This document shows, in pieces, positions 41,355 to 51,158 of a DNA stretch of 64,000 nt (position 1 is its first letter; each line of letters opens with the position of its first letter). Source of the stretch: Anaerolineales bacterium (GTDB lineage Bacteria; Chloroflexota; Anaerolineae; Anaerolineales; UBA11579); the NCBI GenBank assembly GCA_025808555.1, contig CP075526.1, positions 2,036,712 through 2,100,711 of the forward strand. Direction: 5' to 3'. The notes beneath the pieces were generated by a model. The model was not told the DNA's origin and did no database searches. It saw only the letters and a list, made by a program, of their open reading frames with translations. Made by a program: the position numbers and the translations under genes.

Positions 41355-41369
41355 GCCGCTCTGCCCTGA

Positions 41370-41375
41370 TAGAAT
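41370..41375 (+). promoter_or_regulatory. -10 box of trmFO
   Basis: TAGAAT nine bases before ATG 41385; leaderless or nearly so. Confidence 0.5.
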
Positions 41376-41384
41376 CAGCGCTCT

Positions 41385-42758
41385 ATGTCCCTGAAACCTG
41401 ACCTCATCGTCGTGGGTGGCGGACTGGCCGGCAGCGAAGCGGCCTGGCAGGCCGCCGAAGCTGGCCTGCGCGTGGCGCTGTACGAGATGCGCCCCAGCAT
41501 GCCCACCGGCGCCCATGTGAGCGAGCACCTGGCCGAGCTGGTGTGCTCCAATTCGCTGGGCTCTGACTTGCCTGACCGCGCCGGCGGCCTGCTGAAGAAC
41601 GAGATCCGCCGCATGGACAGCCTTCTGATGCAGGTGGCCGAGGATACCGCGCTGCCCGCCGGCGGCGCGCTGGCGGTGGACCGGGAGGGCTTCGCCGCCG
41701 AGGTGACCCGCCGTATCGAAGCGCACCCCAACATCACCCTGGTGCGTGAGGAGATGCCCGCTGTGCCTGATGGGCTGGCCATCATCGCCTCCGGCCCGCT
41801 GACCTCGTCGAGCCTGTCGCAATCCATCGCCAAGCTGAGCGGTGAGCAGCACCTGTTCTTCTACGATGCCATCTCGCCCATCGTCAGCCTGGATTCGATT
41901 GACATGACCATCGCCTTCCGTGCCTCGCGTTATGACCGCGGCGAGGAGGAGCAGGGCGATTACATCAACTGCCCGATGACGCGTGAAGAATACGATGCGT
42001 TCCTAGCGGCGCTGCTGGCCGCCGAGCGGATTGAGCTGCGCGAATTCGAGAGCCACTTGCAAACTGACGGCGGTGGCGTGCGCACGGGCGCCCACGAATT
42101 CTTCGAGGGCTGTCTGCCGGTCGAGATCATCGCCGAGCGTGGCGAGCGGGCGCTGGCCTTCGGCCCGATGCGCCCGGTCGGCTTGCGCGACCCACGCACC
42201 GGCAAGCGGCCCTACGCGGTGCTGCAGTTGCGCCAGGATAATCTGGCCGGCACGCTGTACAACCTGGTCGGCTTCCAGACCAACTTGAAATTTCCTGACC
42301 AGAAGCGCGTCTTCCGCATGATCCCTGGTTTGCAAAATGCGGTCTTCGAGCGCTACGGCCAGATGCACCGCAACACATTCATCTCGTCGCCGCGGCTGCT
42401 GGAGCCCACGCTGCAGTTCCGCACGCGGGCCGATCTGTTCTTCGCCGGCCAGATCACCGGCGTGGAAGGCTACGTCGGCAACATCGCCACCGGCCTGCTG
42501 GCCGGGCTGAACGCAGTCCGCCTGCACGCCGGCCAGCCGCTGCTGCAGCTACCGCCTACCACGATGCTGGGCGCGCTGTGCCACTATGTGACCCATGCCG
42601 ATGAGAGAGACTTTCAGCCGATGAAGGCGAATTACGGGATCATGCCGCCACTGGAAATAACCGGCCGCATGGGCCGCCGCGACCGCGCCAAGGCCTATTC
42701 TGAGCGCGCATTACAAGACCTGGATGCGTACCTGGCCGGGCAACTGCAGGCGGCCTGA
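41385..42758 (+). CDS. trmFO: tRNA (uracil-54-C5)-methyltransferase, folate-dependent (TrmFO)
   Basis: 457 residues, full length. FAD-binding [19 protein letters not shown] at the N-terminus and the TrmFO hallmarks [22 protein letters not shown] and ENTLAGLLK-equivalent [34 protein letters not shown] near the end. It makes ribothymidine at position 54 of tRNA using methylenetetrahydrofolate and FADH2. Its stop overlaps the next start by one base. Confidence 0.95.
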   Translation: MSLKPDLIVVGGGLAGSEAAWQAAEAGLRVALYEMRPSMPTGAHVSEHLAELVCSNSLGSDLPDRAGGLLKNEIRRMDSLLMQVAEDTALPAGGALAVDREGFAAEVTRRIEAHPNITLVREEMPAVPDGLAIIASGPLTSSSLSQSIAKLSGEQHLFFYDAISPIVSLDSIDMTIAFRASRYDRGEEEQGDYINCPMTREEYDAFLAALLAAERIELREFESHLQTDGGGVRTGAHEFFEGCLPVEIIAERGERALAFGPMRPVGLRDPRTGKRPYAVLQLRQDNLAGTLYNLVGFQTNLKFPDQKRVFRMIPGLQNAVFERYGQMHRNTFISSPRLLEPTLQFRTRADLFFAGQITGVEGYVGNIATGLLAGLNAVRLHAGQPLLQLPPTTMLGALCHYVTHADERDFQPMKANYGIMPPLEITGRMGRRDRAKAYSERALQDLDAYLAGQLQAA

Positions 42759-43678
42759 TGCAAGCGCGCAAGTGGAACCTGAGCGCAAGTGGCCGGCGCA
42801 CGTTGGTGCTGCTGGGGATTGGGCTAGTACTGGTTGGCGTAGCTCTCAGTCTGGCGTTCCCTGGGCGTAATACGCCGGCCGCCTTTGACGGCCAGCGTGC
42901 GTTCGCGCATGCTGCGGCGCAGATGGCCTTCGGCCCGCGCACGCCGGGCAGCGAAGCGCACGAGCAGACCCGCGCCTACATCGCTGACACTTTAGCCGAA
43001 TACGGCTGGCAGGTAGAGCAGCCTGAGGGTGAGCTGCTGGGCCAAAAGGTGTTCAACCTGTTGGCCACGCGGCCGGGAGCTGACGGTGGGCCGTGGATCA
43101 TTCTCGGCGCCCATTACGACAGCCGCTTCTTCGCCGACCATGACCCGGATCCCGAGTTGCAGCTGCAGCCGGTGCCCGGCGCCAACGACGGGGCCTCGGG
43201 CGTGGCCGTGCTGCTGGAGCTGGCCCGCGTGCTGCCGCAGCACGACCCGGCGGCCACGGTGACCCTGGCGTTCTTCGACGCCGAGGACAATGGCGGCATT
43301 GACGGCTGGGATTGGATCATGGGCAGCCGCCTGGCGGCCGACGCGCTCACCGAGCTGCCGGATGCGGTGGTCATTCTCGATATGATCGGCGATGCCGATT
43401 TACAAATTTACCTGGAGCGCAGCTCAGACCCGCGGCTGGCCGCCGAGATCTGGGCCACCGCCGCCGAGCTAGGTTACGCGGACGTGTTCATCAACGAGCC
43501 CAAGTTCACCATTATGGACGACCATACACCCTTCCTGGCGCGTGAGATTCCAGCCGTGGACGTCATCGACTTCGATTACCCGTACTGGCACACCAGCGAA
43601 GATACGCTGGACAAGATCTCCGCACACAGTTTGGGGATCGTGGGGGAGGTTGTGTTGGCCTGGGTGCTGGGGAAGTAG
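42758..43678 (+). CDS. M28-family zinc peptidase / glutaminyl-cyclase-like protein
   Basis: 306 residues. One N-terminal membrane anchor (about 15-35) then an M28 domain: IILGAHYDSR (zinc His and Asp region), PGANDGASGVAVLLELAR (bridging Asp), FFDAEDNG (catalytic Glu, zinc Asp), VVILDMIGDAD and a final YPYWHTSEDTLD (zinc His). The GIDGWDWIMGS segment recalls secreted glutaminyl-peptide cyclotransferases, so cyclase or aminopeptidase activity outside the cell are both possible. Confidence 0.88.
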   Translation: MQARKWNLSASGRRTLVLLGIGLVLVGVALSLAFPGRNTPAAFDGQRAFAHAAAQMAFGPRTPGSEAHEQTRAYIADTLAEYGWQVEQPEGELLGQKVFNLLATRPGADGGPWIILGAHYDSRFFADHDPDPELQLQPVPGANDGASGVAVLLELARVLPQHDPAATVTLAFFDAEDNGGIDGWDWIMGSRLAADALTELPDAVVILDMIGDADLQIYLERSSDPRLAAEIWATAAELGYADVFINEPKFTIMDDHTPFLAREIPAVDVIDFDYPYWHTSEDTLDKISAHSLGIVGEVVLAWVLGK

Positions 43679-43775
43679 CCGAAATGTGTCTGCACAGCTC
43701 GACACTCAAAAAACGAGTAGCATGAGCCATCCAGACACGCTTCACAAAATGCACACCAGGAAGGAATGACGAAAC

Positions 43776-44369
43776 ATGATCGAGGCAGGCTTTGTCGCTG
43801 AAAACCCCCAGGCGGGTGTTCGTGCCGTGGTGCTTAAAGCACACAAAGAAACTCAGGGAAATGGGTTTCAAATCGAATATTTCTACCGCCCTCATTCGGG
43901 GCAGGATTTGCCTGCCCATTTTCATACATGGTGGGAAGAGAAGTTCGAGATCCTGGCCGGCTCCTGTACGTATGTGCTTGAGGGCAAAGAGTATTCTGCC
44001 AAGGCCGGCGATACGGTTACTTTACCTGCCAGGAAATCGCATATCCATCCCTGGAACACAGGGGATGAAGAATTGCATATGATCCAGACCGATACATTTG
44101 AACATTCCAGCCCAGAAGCAGTCATTGACACGCTTAACACTATCGCCACACAGTATGGGTTGGTGCGCGATGGCAAGGTTGGTTCAGATGGCCAACCTAC
44201 TCCATTGCAGTTAGCCGTGTCCATGCAGACCTTGCTCAAGCATGGCGGTTACCTGGCTGGGCTGCCACCGCTCGTGCAGACGGTGCTGTTTGGCCTGCTC
44301 GGTCGCATTGGCCACGCGCTTGGCTACCGCGCAAGCTATGCAGAATATCTTGTTTCTGCCAAAAGCTAA
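43776..44369 (+). CDS. Cupin-domain protein
   Basis: 197 residues. A single cupin barrel (about 25-110) with the metal-type motif DLPAHFHTWWEEKFEILAGS and second motif AGDTVTLPARKSHIHPWNTG, followed by a helical C-terminal part (about 130-197) with Gly/Leu-rich hydrophobic stretches. Binding of a small molecule or metal is likely; function unknown. Own ribosome binding site GGAAGGA; ends at a hairpin. Confidence 0.82.
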   Translation: MIEAGFVAENPQAGVRAVVLKAHKETQGNGFQIEYFYRPHSGQDLPAHFHTWWEEKFEILAGSCTYVLEGKEYSAKAGDTVTLPARKSHIHPWNTGDEELHMIQTDTFEHSSPEAVIDTLNTIATQYGLVRDGKVGSDGQPTPLQLAVSMQTLLKHGGYLAGLPPLVQTVLFGLLGRIGHALGYRASYAEYLVSAKS

Positions 44370-44395
44370 GTTGCGCTGGTCTAACGTACGCTGAT

Positions 44396-44424
44396 AAGGC
44401 AAAGAGTGTTTAAACTCTTGCCTT
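44396..44424 (+). terminator. Hairpin after the cupin gene
   Basis: 11 pairs with one bulged A (44396-44407 with 44414-44424), loop GTTTAA. No long T-run, so only a probable terminator. Confidence 0.5.
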
Positions 44425-44484
44425 GTCCAGTGCTGTATCTGCAGCTATCTAACTGGCTCTTGCTTTCAGGTAAACTTCCCCCTT

Positions 44485-45657
44485 ATGGAACTACAGCCCG
44501 CACATCGCATTGCAGCACTTAAACCATACTTTTTTGCAGACTTGGCTAAGCGCATTGCCGCCCTGCGTGCTAAAGGCACTGACGTGGTGCGTCTGGATAT
44601 TGGCAGCCCTGATTTGCCGCCGCCCGGCTTCATCCTCGAAGGTATGTTCGAGGCGGCCCAGCGCGCCGACACCCACGGCTACACCCTGGGCATGACCCAG
44701 AAGTTCCGCAAGGCCGTGGCCGAATACTACAAGGCCCGCTTCGGCGTGGAGCTCGACCCGGCCACCGAAGCGATCGATCTGCTCGGTTCCAAAGAGGGTC
44801 TGTTCATCCTCAGCCAGGCCGTGCTCAACCCGGGCGATGTGGCCCTGGTGCCAGATCCCAGCTACGCCGTGTACGCCAAGAGCACCGAGATCGCCGGCGG
44901 CCAGGTGCACCTGATGCCACTGCTCGAGGAGAACGCCTTCCTGCCAGACTTGGACGCCGTGCCCGCCGATGTACTTCGCCGCGCCAAGATCCTGTGGCTC
45001 AACTATCCCAATAATCCCACCGGGGCGATTGCCGACCTGGCCTTCTTTGAAAAAGTGATCGCCTTCGCGCGCAAGCACAATATTCTCGTTGCGCACGACA
45101 ACCCGTATTGCGATGTGGGTTTCAACGGCTACCACGCCCCCAGCATTCTGCAGGTGCCGGGCGCCAAAGAGGTCGCGGTCGAGTTCAACTCGCTGTCCAA
45201 GACCTATAACATGGCTGGCTGGCGTGTGGGCATGGCCGTCGGCCATCCGCAGGCCCTCAAATACATCGAGACCTACAAGAGCCAGCAGGATTCGGCCATC
45301 TTTGCCCCACTGATGGCGGCCGGCGAGCTGGCCATGCTGGGCGACCAGACCTGGCTCAACGAGCGCAACCGCATCTATCAGGAGCGGCGTGACGCCGTGG
45401 TGGACGGGTTGCACCGCGCCGGTGTGCGCGTGGCGCCGCCGCAGGCGGCGCTGTACGTGTGGGCGCCGGTGCCCAATGGCGAGGGCAGCATGGAGTTTTG
45501 CGCCGCCATGCTCAACGAGTGCGGCGTCAGCACCACGCCCGGCGTGGTCTTCGGCCAGCACGGCGAAGGCTACTTCCGCGTCTCGCTGGTGACCGATGTG
45601 GCCCGCCTGCGCGAGGGCGCCCAGCGCATCGCCGACTGGCTGCAGGCACGGAGATAG
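44485..45657 (+). CDS. Class I/II aminotransferase, LL-diaminopimelate aminotransferase-like
   Basis: 390 residues, PLP fold type I. Motifs: RLDIGSPDLPPP, YTLGMTQKFRKAVAEYY, LLGSKEGLFILSQAVLNPGDVALVPDPSYAVY, LNYPNNPTGA, and the PLP lysine in FNSLSKTYNMAGWRVGMAVG. The KEGL and SLSKTYNMAGWR segments favour the DapL-like branch, which makes LL-diaminopimelate from tetrahydrodipicolinate with glutamate, but related enzymes act on other substrates. hflX begins at the base after its stop. Confidence 0.88.
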   Translation: MELQPAHRIAALKPYFFADLAKRIAALRAKGTDVVRLDIGSPDLPPPGFILEGMFEAAQRADTHGYTLGMTQKFRKAVAEYYKARFGVELDPATEAIDLLGSKEGLFILSQAVLNPGDVALVPDPSYAVYAKSTEIAGGQVHLMPLLEENAFLPDLDAVPADVLRRAKILWLNYPNNPTGAIADLAFFEKVIAFARKHNILVAHDNPYCDVGFNGYHAPSILQVPGAKEVAVEFNSLSKTYNMAGWRVGMAVGHPQALKYIETYKSQQDSAIFAPLMAAGELAMLGDQTWLNERNRIYQERRDAVVDGLHRAGVRVAPPQAALYVWAPVPNGEGSMEFCAAMLNECGVSTTPGVVFGQHGEGYFRVSLVTDVARLREGAQRIADWLQARR

Positions 45658-47016
45658 ATGGCAAAAGGCAAACTGCACAACACCGAGCGCATGCCTGAAC
45701 GCGCCGTTTTGGTGGGCGTGCAGCTAGCCACTGAGCCTGGCTTGCTGCCGCTGGAGGATTCGCTCGACGAGCTGGCCCTGCTGGCGGATACCGCCGGCCT
45801 GGAAGTGGTGACCCAGACCTACCAGCGTATCGATAGACCCAATGCCAAGACCTTCATCGGAAAAGGCAAGGTGCAGGAGATCAAGGCGCTGGCCGAAGAG
45901 CTCGACGCGCAGGTCATCCTCTTCGACGACGAGTTGCAGCCGCGCCACCAGCGCGAGCTCGAAGAAGAATTCGGCGATAAGCGCCGCGTGATCGACCGCA
46001 CTGCCCTCATCCTCGATATCTTTGCCCAGCACGCCAGCACGCATGAAGGCGCGTTGCAAGTGGAACTCGCGCAGTACGAGTACCGCCTGCCGCGCCTGAC
46101 CCGCGCCTGGACCCACCTTGCGCGCCAATCCGGCGGCGGCGGTGGCCGCAGTGGCGGGGTGGGCGGCGTAGGTCTGCGCGGCCCCGGCGAAACCCAGCTG
46201 GAATCTGACCGCCGTGAGATCGGCAAGCGCATCTCGCGCTTGCGCAGTGACTTGGAGAAGGTGCGCGCCCACCGCGGCCGTTACCGCGCCCAGCGCAAGC
46301 GAGCGCGTATTCCCATTATTGCCCTGGTCGGCTACACCAACGCCGGCAAATCCACCCTGCTGAATGCGCTGACGGATGCGCAGGTCTACGTGGCCGATAA
46401 GCTCTTCGCAACGCTGGATCCCACGACGCGCAAAGTGCGTCTGCCAGGCGGCCGCGAAGCGCTCTTCACCGATACGGTGGGCTTTATTCAAAAATTGCCG
46501 CATGGCCTGGTCAAGGCATTTCAGGCCACGCTGGAAGAAGTCAAAGAGGCGGACCTTCTGCTGCACGTCATGGATGTCACCCATCCCAACGTGCATGAAC
46601 ATGCCGAGGCCGTGATGCAAACGCTGGACGAGATCGAGGCGCGCCACGTCCCCATGCTGACGGTGCTCAACAAGATTGATCGGCTCGAAGACCCGGCCGC
46701 GGCGCAAGGGGCACTGGCCGAGTTCGATGATGCTGTCGCTGTCTCCGCGCTCACCAAGCAAGGCCTTGATGAGCTGCTGGCTGCGGTCAGTAGCAAGTTG
46801 TACGAGACACTGGCTCCCATCGAGGTGCTATTGCCGTATGAGCAAGGCGCGCTGATCGCTCTTTTCCACGAGCAGGGCCAGGTGGACGTGGTCGAACATA
46901 CCCGCACAGGCGTAAAGCTCAGCGGGCGTCTGCCTGGGCGCCTGCTGGCGCGCTACAGCGAATTTGCCAAGGGCCGCAAAGCTTCGGCCACTGCTTCACA
47001 GAAGGGGGCGGAGTAA
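45658..47016 (+). CDS. hflX: Ribosome-associated GTPase HflX
   Basis: 452 residues. N-terminal HflX domain (FDDELQPRHQRELEEEF, VIDRTALILDIFAQHASTHEGALQVELAQY, GLRGPGETQLESDRREI) and Ras-like G domain with GYTNAGKSTLLNAL, DTVGFIQKLPH and NKID. HflX splits stalled ribosomes under heat stress. Direct junction with the aminotransferase and one-base overlap with the next gene show cotranscription. Confidence 0.95.
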   Translation: MAKGKLHNTERMPERAVLVGVQLATEPGLLPLEDSLDELALLADTAGLEVVTQTYQRIDRPNAKTFIGKGKVQEIKALAEELDAQVILFDDELQPRHQRELEEEFGDKRRVIDRTALILDIFAQHASTHEGALQVELAQYEYRLPRLTRAWTHLARQSGGGGGRSGGVGGVGLRGPGETQLESDRREIGKRISRLRSDLEKVRAHRGRYRAQRKRARIPIIALVGYTNAGKSTLLNALTDAQVYVADKLFATLDPTTRKVRLPGGREALFTDTVGFIQKLPHGLVKAFQATLEEVKEADLLLHVMDVTHPNVHEHAEAVMQTLDEIEARHVPMLTVLNKIDRLEDPAAAQGALAEFDDAVAVSALTKQGLDELLAAVSSKLYETLAPIEVLLPYEQGALIALFHEQGQVDVVEHTRTGVKLSGRLPGRLLARYSEFAKGRKASATASQKGAE

Positions 47017-49949
47017 TGGCCCACGAAATGTTGAAGGATTTTGCAGCCGAAGTGAGCAAGCGCACCGTCAGCGAGTTGCGCTTGGACGCGACCAATCGCC
47101 GTCTATATAGCACCGACGCCTCGATCTACCAGATCGAGCCGCTTGGCGTGGCGCTGCCGCGCCACGAAGAAGACCTGGAAGCCATCGTAGAACTGGCCGC
47201 GCAATATAACCTGCCGATCCTGCCGCGCGGCTCAGGCACCAGTTTGGCTGGCCAGACCATTGGCCCTGCCATCATCCTGGATTTCACGCGCTATCTCAAC
47301 CAGGTACTAGAGATCGACCCGCAACAGCGCACCGCCTGGGTACAACCCGGCATGGTGCTCAACGCTTTCAACAAAGTGGCCGCCGCGCATGGCCTGATGT
47401 TCGGGCCTGACCCGGCCTCGTCTGACCGTGCCACATTGGGCGGCATGGCAGGCAACAACTCCACCGGCGCGCACTCCATCAGCTACGGCATGACCTCCGA
47501 CAATATCATCGCCGCCGACGTGCTGCTGGCGGACGGCTCACGAGCACGCCTCGAAGAAATGGCGCTGCATGAAGCGATGCAGCATGCCGAGAACGACACA
47601 CTGGAAGGCAGCCTGTACCGCCAGGCGCTCAGCATCCGTGAGCAGCATGGCGAGCGTATCCAGCAGAGCTGGCCGCGCACCTGGCGCCGCGCTTCGGGGT
47701 ACAGCCTCAACTACCTGCTTCCCTGGTCGCCCAGCCGCCCGCCCATGTGGGCGCGGGCTGGCGCCGGCGACGCCTATCCTCCCATCGCCCAGGGGCACAT
47801 CAACCTGGCGCCCGCCATCGTCGGCTCCGAGGGCACGCTGGTAGTGCTCAAACGCATGCTGGTGCGCCTGGTGCCCAAGCCCAGGCGTACGGTGCTGGGC
47901 GTGCTCTCATACCCCAGCATCGCCGAAGCCTGTGATGCTGCGCCGGACTTGCTCAAACTGGAGCCCTCTGCAATTGAGCTTATTCCGCGGGCCATGATCA
48001 ACCTGGCGCGCAGCGTGCCGGCCTATGCCAACCGCCTCGGCTTCGTCAAAGGCGACCCGGCCGCTATCCTCATCATCGAATTTGCCGGTGACAGCGAAGA
48101 CGAACTGCAAAAGCGGCTGGCCACCCTCGGCCCCGGCGCGGTGCATGCCATCACTCAGGCTGAGCAGGACAACGTGTGGGGCGTGCGCAAGGTAGGCCTC
48201 GGCCTGCTGATGTCGCGCCCGGGCGATGCCAAGCCGCTGCCCTTTATCGAAGATGTGGCCGTGCCGGTCGAGAATCTGGGCCAGTTCGTGCGCGCCTTCA
48301 TGCGCATCCTCGAAGGCTACGGTACCGGCGGCGATTTTTACGCCCATGCCTCGGCCGGCTGCCTGCATGTGCGCCCCCTGATCAACCTCAAGACGCTCAA
48401 GGGTATCGAGCAGATGCGCGGCATCACGCAGGACGTGATGGCTGCCGCCAAACAGTACAACGGCTCGATGAGCGGCGAGCATGGCGATGGCCTCTCGCAT
48501 GGCGAATGGCTCGAAGAAACCTTCGGTCCGGAGATCAACAATGCCTTCCGCGAGCTCAAGCGCGCTGCCGACCCGCAGGCGCGCCTGAACCCGGGCAAGA
48601 TCCTCGAGCCGCAGCCCATGCACCTGAACTTGCGCTATGGTGCGGAATACAAGTCTGACCCTTGGCTACCCATCCTCGATTTCTCGAGCCAGGGCGGCCT
48701 GGGCGGCGCCATTGAGATGTGCAACGGCGCTGGCGTATGCCGCAAAGACGGCGGCGTGATGTGCCCCTCGTTCCAGGCCACGCGTGAAGAAGAGCACAGC
48801 ACTCGCGGCCGCGGCAACCTACTGCGCGCCATGATCTCCACCGGCATGCCGGGGCAGGGCGCACCGGCCGCCAATGCGCAGAAGGCGGCCCACGCCGCGC
48901 TCGACCTGTGCCTGGAGTGCAAGGGCTGCAAAGCCGAATGCCCCTCAGGCGTGGACATGGCCAAGATCAAGTACGACTTCCTGAACGACTATTACAAGAC
49001 CCACCGCCGCCCGCTGCGCGATTATTTATTTGGCTACATCGGCGTGCTGGGTAAGCTGGGCCGCGCCGTGGCGCCGATCAGCAACCTGATGTTGCAAAGC
49101 GGCATCGGCAAAGCACTGGGCGAGAAGCTGTTCGGCCTGTCGGCCAAGCGTGGCCTGCCTAAGTTTGTGCCGGCACGTGCAACGCAAGCTGTTGCTCCGC
49201 ACGAGGCGGATGTATTCCTCCTGCCCGACCCGTTCATCGAATTCTTCTACCCTGAGATCGCCCAAGACGCCATCCGCGTGCTGGCCGCGGCCGGGTTGAA
49301 GGCCGCCGTGCTGCCTTTCAACGGCGCAGGCCGCACGCTGATCTCCAAAGGCCTGCTGTCGCAGGCCAAAGAGCATGCCCGCCGGGTCGTGCAAACCATC
49401 GAAACGTGGGACCCGGAGCGCCGCATCCCTGTCGTGGGCATCGAGCCTTCCGAGATCTACACTTTCAAGGACGAATATCTGGACTTATTGCCCGGCGAGG
49501 ATGGAGTGAGCGCGCTGGCCCGGCGCAGCTTCATGTTGGACGAGTTCCTGCTGCGCCAGGGGTTGGATGGCTTGCGGGCCGCGCTGTCCGCGCCGGCCTC
49601 GCGCTCGGTGCTGATGCACGGGCACTGCTACCAGAAGGCCCAGGCGCCCGCCGACGATGGCGTGCCGGCCGGCGCTGCCGCTACCGCTGCCTTACTGACC
49701 CAGCTTGGCTTCGAGGTGGAGCAGGTTAACTCCGGCTGCTGCGGCATGGCCGGCTCGTTCGGTTACGAGGCTGAGCACTATGAACTCTCAATGCAAATTG
49801 GCGAGCTGGCCGTGTTCCCCGCCGTGCGTAAGGCTGCCCAAGGTCAGCATGTGGTCGCCGCGGGCGTGTCGTGCCGTTCGCAGATCGCCAGCGGCACCGG
49901 CCGCGAGGCGCTGCATCCCGTTTCGCTAATTGCTGCACAGCTAAAGTAA
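47016..49949 (+). CDS. FAD-linked oxidase fused to a 4Fe-4S/CCG dehydrogenase (GlcD-GlpC/LutA-type)
   Basis: 977 residues in three parts. An FAD-binding domain with PRGSGTSLAGQT and a C-terminal substrate cap with HASAGCLHVRPL and MSGEHGDGLSHGEWL (about 1-545). A ferredoxin-like segment with CNGAGVCRKDGGVMCPSF and CLECKGCKAECPSGVDM (about 555-655), giving two clusters. A CCG region (about 720-977) with GHCYQKA and SGCCGMAGSFGYE. Such fusions oxidise D-lactate, glycolate or D-2-hydroxyglutarate and pass electrons to the quinone pool. Substrate cannot be told. Confidence 0.92.
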   Translation: MAHEMLKDFAAEVSKRTVSELRLDATNRRLYSTDASIYQIEPLGVALPRHEEDLEAIVELAAQYNLPILPRGSGTSLAGQTIGPAIILDFTRYLNQVLEIDPQQRTAWVQPGMVLNAFNKVAAAHGLMFGPDPASSDRATLGGMAGNNSTGAHSISYGMTSDNIIAADVLLADGSRARLEEMALHEAMQHAENDTLEGSLYRQALSIREQHGERIQQSWPRTWRRASGYSLNYLLPWSPSRPPMWARAGAGDAYPPIAQGHINLAPAIVGSEGTLVVLKRMLVRLVPKPRRTVLGVLSYPSIAEACDAAPDLLKLEPSAIELIPRAMINLARSVPAYANRLGFVKGDPAAILIIEFAGDSEDELQKRLATLGPGAVHAITQAEQDNVWGVRKVGLGLLMSRPGDAKPLPFIEDVAVPVENLGQFVRAFMRILEGYGTGGDFYAHASAGCLHVRPLINLKTLKGIEQMRGITQDVMAAAKQYNGSMSGEHGDGLSHGEWLEETFGPEINNAFRELKRAADPQARLNPGKILEPQPMHLNLRYGAEYKSDPWLPILDFSSQGGLGGAIEMCNGAGVCRKDGGVMCPSFQATREEEHSTRGRGNLLRAMISTGMPGQGAPAANAQKAAHAALDLCLECKGCKAECPSGVDMAKIKYDFLNDYYKTHRRPLRDYLFGYIGVLGKLGRAVAPISNLMLQSGIGKALGEKLFGLSAKRGLPKFVPARATQAVAPHEADVFLLPDPFIEFFYPEIAQDAIRVLAAAGLKAAVLPFNGAGRTLISKGLLSQAKEHARRVVQTIETWDPERRIPVVGIEPSEIYTFKDEYLDLLPGEDGVSALARRSFMLDEFLLRQGLDGLRAALSAPASRSVLMHGHCYQKAQAPADDGVPAGAAATAALLTQLGFEVEQVNSGCCGMAGSFGYEAEHYELSMQIGELAVFPAVRKAAQGQHVVAAGVSCRSQIASGTGREALHPVSLIAAQLK

Positions 49950-50149
49950 TCCGCAGATCAGATACAAAGGCGATGAACGCGGATGAATAAATTTAATCCC
50001 GTGTTTATTGGCTTCCGCAATCTGTGTTCATCTTGCGGTTTGTCTCTCCCTTAGAGACACATTAACCCTACTTCTCACAGAGCCAACGCCATAACGACCC
50101 TTTTTTGCGCCCGTTCGCCAGAGTAGAACTCATCTTAAGGAGGTTCATC
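49950..50149. other. Intergenic region with a degenerate inverted repeat
   Basis: 200 bases, no gene. GATGAACGCGGATGAA and the later TGTTCATCTTGCGG are partly complementary ends of a scrambled repeat around an AT-rich centre. The last 20 bases contain the AAGGAGG site of the next gene. Confidence 0.4.
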
Positions 50150-50431
50150 ATGTTGAGTAAGAAACTAATCGCGCTCACACTAGTTTTCGTGATTCTGGGT
50201 GGCGCATTGCTGACGGCGTGTGCCGGCGGCGCAAGCATTGACGTCAACGTGGACCCGGAAACCGGTCAAGGCACAATCGACGTCATTGGCACAGGTGAGG
50301 GGGATGGTGGCCAATCCGGCGCCGGCGGTCTGGGCACCGACAACGCCATCATGATCGCCGTGATCGTTGCGTTGCTGCTGGCGATTATCGCCTTGGTGGT
50401 TGCGCTTGTCGGCCGCCGGCCAAACCAGTAG
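50150..50431 (+). CDS. Small lipoprotein with an additional C-terminal membrane helix
   Basis: 93 residues from ATG 50150, supported by AAGGAGG 9 bases upstream. Signal peptide with lipobox (LLTAC), a Gly/Asp-rich spacer of about 40 residues (CAGGASIDVNVD, DGGQSGAGG), then a strong C-terminal helix (IMIAVIVALLLAIIALVVALVG) and a basic end. So both ends would sit in or on the membrane, an odd topology for a lipoprotein. Function unknown. Confidence 0.7.
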   Translation: MLSKKLIALTLVFVILGGALLTACAGGASIDVNVDPETGQGTIDVIGTGEGDGGQSGAGGLGTDNAIMIAVIVALLLAIIALVVALVGRRPNQ

Positions 50432-50436
50432 CCGAC

Positions 50437-51156
50437 CTACGGCAGCAAACTGGCTGCCTCAGCATCCAGCAACCAAGTCAACCCGCCCGAGTGCGGGTTG
50501 ACTGCTTTTGCGGGCAGGGGGCGCCCGTTGGTTTCAAAGATTTCCTGCACGATCGAAGCTTTGCCCGCGCCAGATACGATGAAGACCACTTGGCGGGCGG
50601 CGTTGATGAGCGGCAGAGTGAAGGTGAGCCGCCAGCTTTCCAGGCTCGCAACGTAGTTCTCGGTCACCGGCACTTCACCGGTGCGCAGCGCCGCGCTGCC
50701 CGGGAAGAGCGAGGCCGTGTGGCCATCGTTGCCCAGGCCAAGCAGGATCAGATCGAACGCCGGAAAGCCCGGCGTGGCGAAATGCGCCCGCAGCTGCTCG
50801 CGATACTCCTCGGCGGCATCACTTGGCGTAAGTTCGCCATGCAAGCGATGAACGTTGGCTGCCGGAATGCTGATTTGGTCCAACAGCGCCGCCTTGGCCG
50901 CGCCGTAGTTGCTGTCGGCATGCTCGGGGGGCACACAGCGCTCATCACCCCAAAATATATGTACCTTGGCCCAATCGATCCCTTCGCGGTGGGGCGGTGC
51001 GGCCAGCGCCGCGTACACACTGAGCGGCGTAGTGCCGCCGGAAAGCGCAATGTCGAAGTGGCCGCGTGCCGCGATGGCGGCAGCCGCCTGCTTGGCGATC
51101 AGCGCCGCGGCCGCCGCGGCCAATTCGCCCCCGTTTGCATATACCTTGCGTTGCAC
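50437..51156 (-). CDS. pgl: 6-phosphogluconolactonase
   Basis: 239 residues, DevB/Pgl-type, with the family pattern FDIALSGGTTPLSVYAAL, VHIFWGDERCVPPEHADSNYGAAK and FDLILLGLGNDGHTASLFPGS. It hydrolyses 6-phosphogluconolactone in the oxidative pentose-phosphate pathway. Last gene of the pgi-rpiA-pgl operon, 2 bases after rpiA. No zwf or gnd is in the window. Confidence 0.93.
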   Translation of the reverse strand: MQRKVYANGGELAAAAAALIAKQAAAAIAARGHFDIALSGGTTPLSVYAALAAPPHREGIDWAKVHIFWGDERCVPPEHADSNYGAAKAALLDQISIPAANVHRLHGELTPSDAAEEYREQLRAHFATPGFPAFDLILLGLGNDGHTASLFPGSAALRTGEVPVTENYVASLESWRLTFTLPLINAARQVVFIVSGAGKASIVQEIFETNGRPLPAKAVNPHSGGLTWLLDAEAASLLP

Positions 51157-51158
51157 AA

